Shown one piece after another: positions 49,301 through 60,909 of a DNA stretch of 64,000 nt (position 1 is its first letter; each line of letters starts with the position of its first letter). Below the pieces are notes generated by a model. It was not told the origin of the DNA. It ran no database searches and saw only the letters and a list, made by a program, of their open reading frames with translations. Position numbers and translations under genes: made by a program. This stretch comes from Otis tarda (taxonomy: Eukaryota; Chordata; Aves; Otidiformes; Otididae): positions 186,716,053 through 186,780,052 of the forward strand of contig CM048552.1 in assembly GCA_026413225.1 (NCBI GenBank). Reading direction: 5' to 3'.

Positions 49301-50772
49301 AATGCAACCACCTAACAGAGCTTGAATGCAGTCAGTCAGAGTGTTTTTTTAATGCTATCCCAAGCATTAGTGTGAAGGAGACCCTAATTGCAACTCTCCA
49401 ATTCCAGACGTATTTTATTATTCCTGAAAGCTCTACTTTTATATAAATACATAACTGAAGATTTGAAAGCGAACTGCTCTGCTTTGCTCTACTGATGTGT
49501 TTGCAGTTTGACAGGTATGACCTCTGTGGTGTATATGTTGCTTCTGTCTTTGTTCTGGGGCTAAAAAGTGCAATTAAATCTATTTAAATGATCGCATTTA
49601 GGGCAGGTTCATTTGATGAGAATTGCTGCAGGAAATTTTGCAAAGCAGTATAAGAAGTAAGGTGGTGCCCCAAAAAACCCCGCAAAGGTGAGGTGCCAGT
49701 ATGGTTCCTGCCAGTGCAAATGCCACACTGATGCTGTGGAAGGGAATTGGGGCAGTACATTGCACACCAGATAGTCACCGCTTACTTAGATATAGATTGC
49801 ATTAGAATTAATGTGAAAACTTTGTGTTTGAGAGGGAGGAGACAGATTAAGATAATGGTAACATATCTTATATAACATGATTAACATGATTTCCTACATT
49901 GACTGCAAGTGAACCACAAACTTAGGATTTGTTCTAAGTAGCGTTCATTATTAGCTTATCCCAGAAATAACGTGAGAACTCCTCCATGAGCAGAGAACAG
50001 GCACAGTGCATCATTAACCGTGATGTCAGCCAAAAACCAAAGCATGGTTTTACGGCCTGATATTTAAAGCAAATGGGTAACAGACTGAAACTCCCAGTAT
50101 GTCTGTCAAAAAGAGCAAATTATTTACTCCTTAGGTAGTTTTAAGATGCAAGCAGATATGCTATAATGCAAGATGAATTTACAAAGAAAATAGAGCGCAC
50201 TGCATTTAGATCAGAGGCCAAATGAACCGCTGGTATAAACGCTGGTGTTTCACTCACTTACCAGAGGGTATGCCTCAGAACTGAAACTTGGACAGAAATA
50301 TTCTGTTTAAAACTCTCACTCTTTCTGGTCTTCTCCCTGCTCATTTAGCTTTTGTCATCCTTCTTCTTGCTGTGGCTGCTCCCCCAATGATGACAAAGAG
50401 GCTAGGTGGATACTGTGCCTCTCCCAGGAACAGGTATCCTGTGCACAAAATGAGCTAACTTGTGACTTTATTTTCGACTGCATGGTGATATTTGGATATT
50501 CAGTGCTCTAGCCAAGGGCTGCCTGTGGCCTGAGTCCTTTGGGAGAGAAAGGGAAGGTCTGGTCTCTTCATCTCCTTAATGATGGAGAAATGCTTTAGGA
50601 TAAGAAGGAGCATTTTCTACTCCTTGCCCTCGCAAACATAATGTTTTGTTGAACTCCTCGTGCTCTCCTTTACTTTTCTGTCGCTTTACAGGCCCATAGA
50701 CACACAAGGGCATGGGTGCAACCTATTGTAAGCAGCATCCTTTTCAGACCCCTCAAATTCCTCCTTTTTGAC
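46356..50772. other. Unassigned sequence
   Basis: No recognised gene or repeat in about 4.4 kb. A ctctcttcacag acceptor-like site near 47776 is not followed by a sustained open frame. Confidence 0.4.
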
Positions 50773-50871
50773 CTGTGGGAGACGGTGCTGTTAGTGCTAC
50801 ATGCCTTCCTGGTGCTTCAGGACATGGCATGTAGCACCAACAGCACCCTTACCTCTCTGTAGGACCCACAG
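50773..50871. ncRNA. Long microRNA-like hairpin, unverified
   Basis: Two 22-base arms, 50784-50805 and 50826-50847, are reverse complements with a single mismatch. The inner stem tcctg / cagga (50807-50811, 50816-50820) closes a 6-base loop (gtgctt). A further outer pair ctgtggg (50773-50779) / cccacag (50865-50871) is offset by asymmetric unpaired bases. In a plus-strand RNA the mismatch is A-C; in a minus-strand RNA it becomes a G-U wobble and the 22-bp stem is fully paired. Arm and loop lengths resemble a pre-microRNA, but I do not recognise either arm as a known microRNA. A short inverted duplication or a miniature element is the alternative. Confidence 0.35.
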
Positions 50872-53800
50872 ATACATCTCCCCACCCTGAAACAGCAAAA
50901 CATGCATTTTTATGTTACACTTTCTTTTTTTTTTCAAACAATTATCCTGGCTCTCACTCCTCTCTGTATCTTCCCTGCTTTGCTATGCATACCTCCTCCA
51001 AACTATCTCAATCTTTCATAGTCTCTAACTGCTGGAAAAGGCCAAGATAATTTATGGGCTCACCACCTCCCCACAGCTTCAGTGGGTCCTCACCACTGGA
51101 TGGGGTGGCCATCTGTCATCTGTGGCTGCAGAGATGTGCCAGTCAGAGTTTTTTTTTTAATTTTGTTTGGAAAGATAGGATATGGTGCAAATACAGGATG
51201 ATGGACTTTATTTTCCCAGTGCATGAACAATGATATACATGGCAGAGAGCAGGCTATTTAACAGGTTACTTCATGTCTATCTTCAAACTCCATAACATTA
51301 AGAAAAAAAGACTCTTAAAAAAGGAAAGGAATACTTTACCGTGGAGAGATAGCAGGAGTGGGTGACCTCTTTCTGGTGTTGAAAAATATATAGACACAAG
51401 ATTTTCAAATGGGATGGATTGGTGATATAAGCCTTACCCACACCCAAGAGCCGATCATGATACACTTTTTGGATAAAAATACATTTTCCACCCTTCTTAA
51501 AGCCAGACATTTTAAGACGCTTCACATTTGGACATGCAAAATGAGTAATTCAGAAACAGTAGTTGCAACAGACTGTGTTGGGTAACTTCCTCTTGCCCTC
51601 CAGTTTTGCAGAATTTCTATTTCGGAAAATTGTTGCTATACACATATATATTTGTTATTTGCTAATTGGCAAGCAATTTTTACAGTTGTCGCCTTAGCAA
51701 ATTTTTTTTATATATTTTCTGAAGAGGAACTGACACTCTCTTTTGTTGTTGAACTGATCTCCCATCCTAGGTCCTGACCTTCTGTGAAGCCTCTGTTTGT
51801 ATAAGCTGATGAAAGGAGAATATAGCAAAAATAAGTGTTTGTGTTTTCCCATCATATGTTTCTTTCCCATACTATGTTCTTTCCCCCCCCCTCTTTAATT
51901 TTATTTTTGTTAATAGAGACAGGATGAAGTAGAGGGAGAGAAATCACCCAGAAGAACACATGCATGAGCTGATTACCCACCTGGTGACACTGATCTCTCA
52001 CGCTGGCACTGGGTGTGTGACTTGTCACCTGGTATCAAGAGCTGGCATCAGGTCACCAGTGAGTTAATCCACCTGAATCAACTCACTTATAATCCTGAAA
52101 ATGGCTATTGAGGTCAATGCATTGTGAGAGTGTATGCTTGCAAGAACAAAACAATCTTCCACCTCTCTGAACCAAGAACTGAATGCCAGGTGCAGCTGTG
52201 CATCCAGTGTCTTGCTCAACAGAGCAGGTGCACCTCTGTTTCCTGGCTCCGTTTGTCCAGGTCAAAAATCTCCTTGCTGACAGTGTTTGACCTGCAATAT
52301 CTCTGCATTTGAAAATGAGGCTTTATTTTACTTTCAGAAGTTTAATTGTTTAAAGTTTTCAACCTCCTTCAAGAGTTCAGATTTTTTTTTGGTTGTTTTG
52401 TTAATCTGCTATAACTGTTGCTAAAAGTCATATGTTAGCATTCTTCATGTACCTATGTACTCTTGGCTACATGTGAAGAGCCCACTCCCTTTGAAGTGGG
52501 TTTGGTGGAAGAAGATTATCTCTTTTATTGTGGTTTCCTTTAATGTAGTCCCATTGTGCATTATAATGGCGTGGAACAATAAACATGACCTTTCCAGCAG
52601 TCACTGAAGAGCAGAGCAATGGGGAGACATTGTGGCCAGATGTCCACTGCACAGAGAGCAAGGAATGACTTATTTTTTTGTGTGTGTAATGGACCTGTTG
52701 ATTATGTTTAACAAAAATGTAGAGTGACAAGAGATAAAATAAGAAACTTGTGTTTCTTTCTTTGAAATAGCTTGATGTCTCCAGGTGCTAGGCTGGAAGC
52801 AAAGCTGAGTCAAGGGAGTTGAGCCAATGTAGGAGGGAGTGTTGTTGACTCTGCTCTCAAAAGGTGGAGGAGTTTCTGTTTTTAGCAAGCATGGAGGCCT
52901 CAGTTGTTTCTATTTTTTTGGCTTAGTTAGCCAGAATTGCTCTGTGCTCACTCCCCTTGTCTCAGCAAGCACAGATGCTTCTTCAAAGGGCTATTTGAGG
53001 GGATGTGCTTCCTCAGTCAGATGTCTTGCCTGCTTCTCCTCCTATGCTTGTGTATTTTTGGAGGGAGAAGGGATTTGCTGACAGAAGTGATCTGGGAGAC
53101 TTTTGCTGACAACATTTTAACATCATCAGAAGAAGAGTTCCTTGCTGAGGAGCCAGCACAGGAATCCCTGCGCCTCCTGCAGAGCATTGTGTGACCGTGC
53201 CCTGAGATATACTTCAGTCAAACATCCCAGACAAACCTTGGAAAACCAAGGGAGAAGGGAAGATGGAGACATGAATGCAACCTCCTCCAGAGACAAAGGT
53301 TCATATGTGGTGCATGAGGTCACCAGCAAAATGAATTTGGTGATTTTCTGATACTCCTTAGTGTGTCTGTGTCCACCACAGGGACTCACACCATTTGTCA
53401 CAACTGTCAATAACTGTTCAGTAGAGGTCCAAATGTTAAACAGCAAGGGTATCACACATTGGGTCTGAGATATGCCAGCAGAAGTGTAAAAGCTTGCAAA
53501 ACGATTACCTGAAATTTGATTGGCTTTATCCCATGCTCAGAAGTCTCTAAGTTTTAGGACTAGTAAAACTGATCAAATTAAAAAACAAAGAAAAAATAGT
53601 TAAGAGAGTTTTTAATGGAAGACTGGCAAAGCCAGGGCTAAACTATTTTCACCAGGGGACTATTTGAGCTTTTCAATCTTCTCTGCCGAAGTTTGTTAAA
53701 CTATTTTGCTTATTAACTCTTCTGCAATCCCTTCCTTAACTGTGCCTGAAATTTCAATGTTAAACCACTAAATCCATTTTACAACCAGAGATTATAATGT

Positions 53801-54200
53801 CAAAGAGGACGGATTTGTGAGTTTAAGCACTGACCCTTGAAAGACGATACATGAAACATACTTGCTTCTTTTGAGAATGTACCCTCGTCCTATGAGAATT
53901 GGTGGAGGCAGGACTGAGTCTGTGTTGGCAAGTGCAAAGTCCATCAGAGCAGAGGTACTACAGAGGTGCTGGCTGTAGCCATTTGCCGTGCTTGATCTGA
54001 AAGTCCAGGCTCTGCTGGTGGCTCTGCACTGGCAGCTGTGAAAATTACATCATCATGTTCCTAAACTTCCACCTTTAGTAGTGAAAAAGGGTTTTTTACA
54101 AAAGAGTAAAGACAGGTGAAATGTTAAGGCACTGTGCATGGTTTCCATGTATTTAAGGTGTTCATGTAAGGGTCTACAGCAAAACTGACAGCACAATCTA
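50872..54200. other. Unassigned sequence
   Basis: No recognised gene or repeat. Repeated ggtgac / gtcacc motifs at 51980-52060 form only short, imperfect inverted pairs. Confidence 0.4.
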
Positions 54201-54513
54201 AAGGGGGCCTACAGGGAAGACAGGGAGGAACTCTTCAGCAGGGCCTCTTGTGACAGGACGAGGGGTAATGGTTTTAAAATAGAGGGACGTAGATTCAGAC
54301 TAGACATCAGGAAAAATTTTGAGTGGGTGATGAAACACTGGAACAGGTTGCCCAGAGAGGTGGTGGATGCCCTATCCCTCGAAACATTCAAGGTCAGGTT
54401 GGATGAGGCTCTGAGCAACCTGATCTGGTTGGAGATGTCCCTGCTCCTTGCAGGGGGGTTGGACTAGATGACCTTCAAAATTACTTTCCAACCCAAACCA
54501 TTCTATGATTCTA
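54201..54513 (+). mobile_element. CR1 LINE 3' fragment
   Basis: A plus-strand CR1 end starts at aagggggcctacagggaaga, which matches the YLKGAYRKD coding stretch of the larger copy. It continues through gacaggacgaggggtaatgg, gaaacactggaacaggttgc and the 3' UTR, and ends attctatgattcta. Small deletions in the coding part (around 54320, where the aattttttacaatg stretch of the 19.0-kb copy is shortened) show it is a dead fragment. Confidence 0.94.
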
Positions 54514-54772
54514 AAGCTAGCATGCTGGCAAGCACAATTTCAACCTGAAAGAGTGGATGACTAAATTGGATCAAGAAAGGGCAGCTTCGCAGAGAAAGTT
54601 GTCAAGCAGTGGCTGCAGATGAAGAACTAACAAGTTAGAGCAAGCATGAGATACAGAGAAAATTTAAGCACCCACTGTTAGTCATTTTGGGGTATAGGAG
54701 AGAATTGGAAGCATCCTGTGGGAAGTAGGCAACAGCTGCTGCATAGGCTAGGTGGTTTGATTAACTTAAAAT
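54514..54772. other. Unassigned sequence
   Basis: Nothing recognisable. Confidence 0.4.
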
Positions 54773-54812
54773 CTACTAAAAATGAGCGATTTCTACTAAA
54801 AATGAGTAATTT
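54773..54812. repeat. 20-bp tandem duplication
   Basis: ctactaaaaatgagcgattt is followed immediately by ctactaaaaatgagtaattt; the two units differ at two positions. Confidence 0.85.
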
Positions 54813-57797
54813 CAGTAATTGACAAACTTTATGCCATAGCATTTGCCTGACTTTCGAATAGCAATTGGGTTAATTTCAGTCTTAACTCTTTACTTTTACT
54901 TTGTGTGTTACTAAATGTAGCAGCCGCTGGCACCACCTCTTCCTCACTCCCTAGAAGAAAGACAGTGAGAAACGGAGGAAGATTTAAGCCTTGCAAGCAC
55001 TGATTCATTTTCAGGCTGCACAACCTGCCAAAAGAGCTCCAGAGTGGCACTGCTGCTTGGCCTGGAAACAGTTTTTCTCCCTCCCTGCCCCCCCAAACTA
55101 GAAGGAAGGAAATCGATACTCATGGCAGGCAACCAGGATGGCTAGGATGAATATTGGAGAAGTTCAGGAAACTAAATATGGGATCCAGGGTCTGGAAAAT
55201 ACGCCAGGACAAAAAAACAAAAAAAAAAAGGATAAAAATACAGAAATAACAAAGGGAAGGAAATAAAAAATAACCAAAAGAGATTCTGTTACCTGGGATG
55301 AAGTACTCATTAAAGGCCTAATCTTACCTTCCCTATGCAGGGACCGGTTTTGTCAGGGACTGCTAGAGGCTGAACAGACATTCTTCTGAGGGAAAGAAGG
55401 GGTTTGGAGTGTTTTTCCGCATAAAGGTTTCCAACTCTTGGGGAACTGCAGGAAAAGGACTAAATCCTGCATTAGGACAACCTGGCCATGGAAATTAATG
55501 GTTAAAATTTCCCCTTGTTTCCAGGAGTGAGGGAAACATGTCATCTTAACCCAACTTCAGATTCAGCAAAAATACATTTCAGACTGTCCTCGGATCATGT
55601 TTACAATTACACCCTGCTAATACATGCAGTTCATTGAAGTCCTAGGGCCAAATGGTGCAGCTGACTGTTCTCAGTGGGATGTCAAGTACTGGCTGCTTCA
55701 CCAAGGTGCTGCTGAGGAGCTATGCCCTTTGGATGTTCTCCTGGAAGCATGAGTATATACCAAGGCTATCATTTTTAGGGTCTTCCTAAATGCCAAGACA
55801 AGCTCCTGCTTTGTCTCTAATACAGAAACTATGCTGGCGAAGTTCAGGCAATTGTACTTCTGCTATATTTTGGTTTTATTGATCATTTGACTCCCTAGAA
55901 AAATGTAAGTTTTGCATATTTTTCTTCGATTCTGACTGTCCTTGTAGTATTTCAATGGTGGCAAGGTAATGCTGCTTTGAGGGACCCAATCCCCACAGAC
56001 TAGGGAGCTCCAGCCCTCAATGATGTGGGACTTCAAGGAGCTGTTCTTTTTGAGTGTCCAAAATTGTATTTTTCATATCTGTGTTAATATTATTTTTAAT
56101 TCTGAGCTTTTCTGTACTGCTTCCTGCTTCTGGTTATGGAAGAAAAGTTTTGACATTGTTGTTGTGTGCCCAAGTAAATCAAGACTTGCCTCAGTGTGTC
56201 ATGGAGATGTTGTTTGGTTTTAATCCATCGGTGGCTTTGTTGATTAAGATAAAGGCCTTGATTAGGCACTGGCAAAGATCTGAGAGCTGTGGAGGCCCTG
56301 GAGCTTGAGCGTAAACCACTCGCAAAGCTTGAATCACTTGGGAATCTGACTACTTTTTTCCATGCTAGCATAAGCTATTACAGCTGGTAGACAACCATTG
56401 CCATACTGATTAAATGCTGGGCCATTATGAAAAATAGTCCCTCCTACAGGGGTACGATGCAAATGCCCCTTCTCACAGCTCAGAGCTGATTTTCCTAAGG
56501 CTGGATAAATTATGGGAAGAATAGAGGTAATGCAATAAAAGGAACTCAATTTCAGTCTTTGCTAAGGGGATTTTCAGTTTCACACAGCTGATATTTGGTA
56601 CAAATGCAAGGGTTGTATAGGAGACTGAATTTTCCTTACAAAGCAAGGTACAACATCTGTCAACTTCTATGGTCTCTGCAGCAGTCTTCTGGCTGAAGAG
56701 AGAGAAACATTCAGCTGATGGACTCAAATGCAGGAAGGTCACAGTGTACTAAAAGCAGATTTTGCTCTTGCAAAATAAATTGCTCTCATTAGGAAACGCT
56801 GGTCACTGCGTGCTGACCCTCCTTGGTTCAGATGATGTACTCTTGCCTTCGGACTCCTTCCTTTAGGAACAGCTGCTTTTATATGAGGTTTTTTTTGTCC
56901 TCTCTAGTCAAGGTGGGACCAAATGTCTTCTGCAGTGTGTGCTCTGGTCTAAAGACAATCTTTTTCCCGTGTTTTTCTTATTGATCTCCACAAGGGAGAA
57001 ACTGAAGTCTTCCTGATACCCTCTATTCTACGCACAGGGAACAGACACATGAAAAATTTAAGATTAGGACCATCCACTAATTTATCATGCCACCTTTGAA
57101 CCTTCTAGGGAAGGGCTCAGCTCACCAGACGAGAGATGTCCACCACTGGGGCTGTCTCCACCTGAGCATCCTGTCTCGAAATTCTGGACTCCCCCTTCTG
57201 TGTGTCAGTGCCCCACATATGCTGAGGAATTGTGCATACTGAGATGGACACCAACCTGTCTTTTTTCCTTCACTGATTATAGGTACAGTGTAGATAAATG
57301 TTTTGGGTGAGATGAAGCCTACCCTTGCTCTGGCCAGTGTTATGTAGCACAGACATATTCCGGCACGTTTCCACTGGCTTCATTTGCATTTGTGAGTGCT
57401 TAATGTTCTGGACCTCTGATTACGAAGCTGAGCATGCAGGAGAAAAAAAGGCGCAAGTGATTAGTGAACTTGAGTGACAAGTTTGGTTTCATTAATTTGA
57501 CATTGCGCAGAAAACCTGCCACAGCAGTGGGGGTAGATCCAGTCCTTTAAAGCGGCATTCAACAGCCTGAGCTGTGAGACCATCTTTTTTTTTCTCCCTG
57601 CCATCAGAAGTTGCAATGGGTTTAACCCAAATTTCATAGAAAGACAGCACTAGCCATCAAAGCTGTACTCCAGCCTGTTCCTGATTTTGCTGGTCACAGT
57701 ACAACATTACTAATTAAATACTGAAATAAATGTACAAAGACAGGGCTGGATCTTCAGGTGCTAACCATCCCTGCAGAGATGGGATACGCAGCTGTGT
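54813..57797. other. Unassigned sequence
   Basis: Nothing recognisable beyond A-rich tracts near 55207-55240. Confidence 0.4.
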
Positions 57798-57827
57798 ATG
57801 TACACGACTGTGATGTACACGACTCAC
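57798..57827. repeat. 15-bp tandem duplication
   Basis: atgtacacgactgtg followed by atgtacacgactcac; 12 of 15 bases are identical. Confidence 0.75.
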
Positions 57828-58498
57828 AGTGTGAACTTTGTTTTAGCGCAACCAGAATTTGCCCCAGTAAGAGCTCAGTAAAAATTAAGCAAGGACTTAG
57901 AGATTCAGACAGAGCTGTGGAACTATTCTATGCCTTTAGCAGTCTAAATGTAAGAGATTGGCTGATGTGATTCTTGTATTTTTCTTTGATCGTTGGGTGC
58001 TTTCAGACAGTTCCTAATGCAAAAAGGGTCCAGGGACCTCCAGGTGAACTGCTGCTCACACTGAGCAGATTTATTTGGATTAACTCATGCCTTGCAAACT
58101 CATTCTGGAATTGGATAGGCAAACTAAATAAATTCCTTCTTGCCCATCAAAACAAGTTCTCAATCAGAAGCTCCACATCACAACTGAAGTCCACGTTGAT
58201 TTTTCATATTTCACTTTACAGCATCACAATATATAAAACCCAACTTTTACTTCCCAGCTAAGCAGTTTAGATCCAGAATTCAGTGTAACAGCAAAGGTAG
58301 AATACTGTAAGAGATTTCCACATGGATTTCACAGTGGTACTCTATTTTAATTATTGTATTTGAATACAGCAAACAGGATGCGAATGTGAATACGCATTCT
58401 CCACTGCATACATCTTTTATGTATATGAGGGGTCTATACTAGGTACCAAGAAAATACATAATCAAATGTTAATTTAATCATTACCAGTGTGAATCAAA
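57828..58498. other. Unassigned sequence
   Basis: Nothing recognisable. Confidence 0.4.
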
Positions 58499-58540
58499 GT
58501 GAGTCAATGATATATGAGAGTGAGTCAATGAGATATAAAA
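58499..58540. promoter_or_regulatory. Paired AP-1 sites in a 21-bp duplication
   Basis: Two 21-bp units each begin gtgagtcaatga, so the perfect AP-1 heptamer TGAGTCA occurs at 58500-58506 and 58521-58527, two helical turns apart. A third, TGACTCA, lies at 59302-59308. The motifs are seen directly; enhancer function is inference. Confidence 0.3.
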
Positions 58541-60878
58541 CAAGACAATTATAAGAAAAGACAGGATCCACTACAACTTAAGTTCTCAGGGAACATATTT
58601 TATTGTACAAAGAGGAAGAGGAAAGGAGGGAAACAGAATCATTACCTATGTGACTTCAGGAGATAAATCATCAGTAAATATTATTTTAAGCAACACCACA
58701 GTTAACACAGAACAATTTCACATTTGTAGATAATTTACAACTCAGCAACATTCTGTCAACATTTCCTCACATGCATGGTTTGATTCAACTTAGTGAAAGA
58801 CACCTCCCATCAGAGCTGAAATGTCTCTGAGGTTTTAATAATTTTCCACATGGAAAGGGCACACTTGCTAGCAAATGTGTTATGTTTTTTTTTTCCAGTA
58901 TGCCCAAATTAAATAACTCATTAATATAGTGTCAATGAATACAATTGCTTTAAGGCAAGAATGCAGATCTGGAAGGAAAACAAAGCCCAGCGGTGCCTTG
59001 CTTCTTCAACAGACAGATTTTTAGACACCCTTAGCGCAGGCAGCATACACGAGAACAAAATGTTAGACTCTTGTTTTCTTTGGCTGTGAATAAATTCATC
59101 ATGGGATACATGGTTTAAATATGACCTGATGTAATTCCCATTCTCCTACTACTAGCTGCTATCTGCTGAGCCAATTTCAACTTCAGCTCAGTTTCTTTTG
59201 AGTGAAGATTGCAAACTCTCGTCTTCATTTGTTCTGTCCAATTCAGGATGCAAAGTACTCCTGGACACAGAATATAGGGTGTTTTTTGTTTTCGTAGTGT
59301 GTGACTCAGTTTCAGTGTATGAAACTACTCTTTTCTAAAGCGGCATGTTAGAATTTACTCATCCCTACAGAAGGTGCAAAGTCCTTGAGTGCTTTACCCA
59401 TTGCTTTAAATTTTAGAAAATGTATATTATTCCTTCTTGGTGTTCGCTTAAATTCATATTTGAGATTTTTTCTCTCATTACTAAATCATATAAACAGACA
59501 ACTAAACCTTGCAGTTTAGACATAAATAAGTCATTGGAAAAAAATACAGCAGCTTTCAGAGTTCAGCAGCCAAGGAAATCCTTAGTCTTTCTGTTTGTAA
59601 CTCACAATTTAAACCTGTGGGTAATTATAAACCATTCAACAATTACACAGCGTTAAGGCCCAGATTTTTCTAAAGGACTCAGAGCCCACAATCATTTCCA
59701 GGTTTACAGAATTGCCCAGCTCCTGCCAAAGCACCAAAATGAGTAGGTGAATCCACATGCTGATTTCTGAGCTCCTCTTAGCATTTGGATACCCCTTTTC
59801 TTTACCCCTACCTGGGCAGTGAGCCCTTGAAAACCTGCCCGTCCTCTAGGCAGAAGACAAAATGAAGACAAAATCCAGGATAAGCTTCATATTAGTGACT
59901 TGTCTGTGCATGATCCTACAAAGGAGCTCCCATTTCCAAGTCAGAGAGATATCCAAGTGGAGATTCTAATCCCCAGGATTTCCAGTGGGCTTTCTCCTTT
60001 TAACACGATAACCTGTGTGAAGTGGCACACATAAATCAACATTTTTTTTTCCCTTTGGCGGGAACATGAAGTTGGAGTTTGTCCCCCTCACTAGCTGCTT
60101 GGCACTCTGGAGACCAGTGCTCTTCCCTTGTCACCTGCAACAGGGCCACCTCAGTCATTCCAGCTCTCTTGGGGATTTACAGTGAATTTGTGTTTCAAAA
60201 ACAAACTGATAACCTTTGCACTGGCACGGAGGGCCAAACTTTTATTACAGGATTGTTAAGATAACAGCAGCTTTGAATGTGTCCTCCTGCTGTGTTAGGA
60301 ATCAAATGGAAACAAAGCTCTGCCTGTCTGCTCAGCTACCTGGATCTTGGTGGTGGCCAAGGGTGGGAAGATCTTACACAGCCAATTGGTTTTTTCCTCT
60401 GACTCTTGTTTTAAGGCAGTAGAAGTGCACTCGGTTTTGCTGCTGCTTTGTTATCTAAGGAATCCATGTAATACTCAACCTCAATAAAAAAACCCAAACC
60501 ATGACTGTACCGTGTGAGCTCTGCAGGGAGCATCAGCATTCCAGATCTGGGGCCATAAGGCCTGTGAGCAGATTGTGGGGCGCACAGAAAACTGTGTTTT
60601 TATGGCAAGCTGTATCATAAATGAAGGGGAAGGCTGTCTGAAACCATCTCAAAGTTCTCTTAGATGATTTGGAGGTTCTGGACTTAAGATATTAGGTGAA
60701 AGACCTTTAATCAGCATGTTGACAGCCCTAAAAGGAGGAATAATAGAGATGGCTTCTGTCTCCCTTGCCATTTATGCCTCATAATCACCCTTCTTCATCA
60801 GTCTCAAGGAGCATTTACCTTCTTGGGAAATGAATATCTTCTTTAGATAAAAACCTGAACAGAAGAGTGGGTAGACTG
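58541..60878. other. Unassigned AT-rich sequence
   Basis: No gene or repeat family recognised. Confidence 0.4.

Positions 60879-60904
<26 letters not shown>
60879..60904. repeat. (TA)13 microsatellite
   Basis: Thirteen uninterrupted TA units followed by a T-rich tract; likely length-variable and cruciform-prone. Confidence 0.95.
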
Positions 60905-60909
<5 letters not shown>

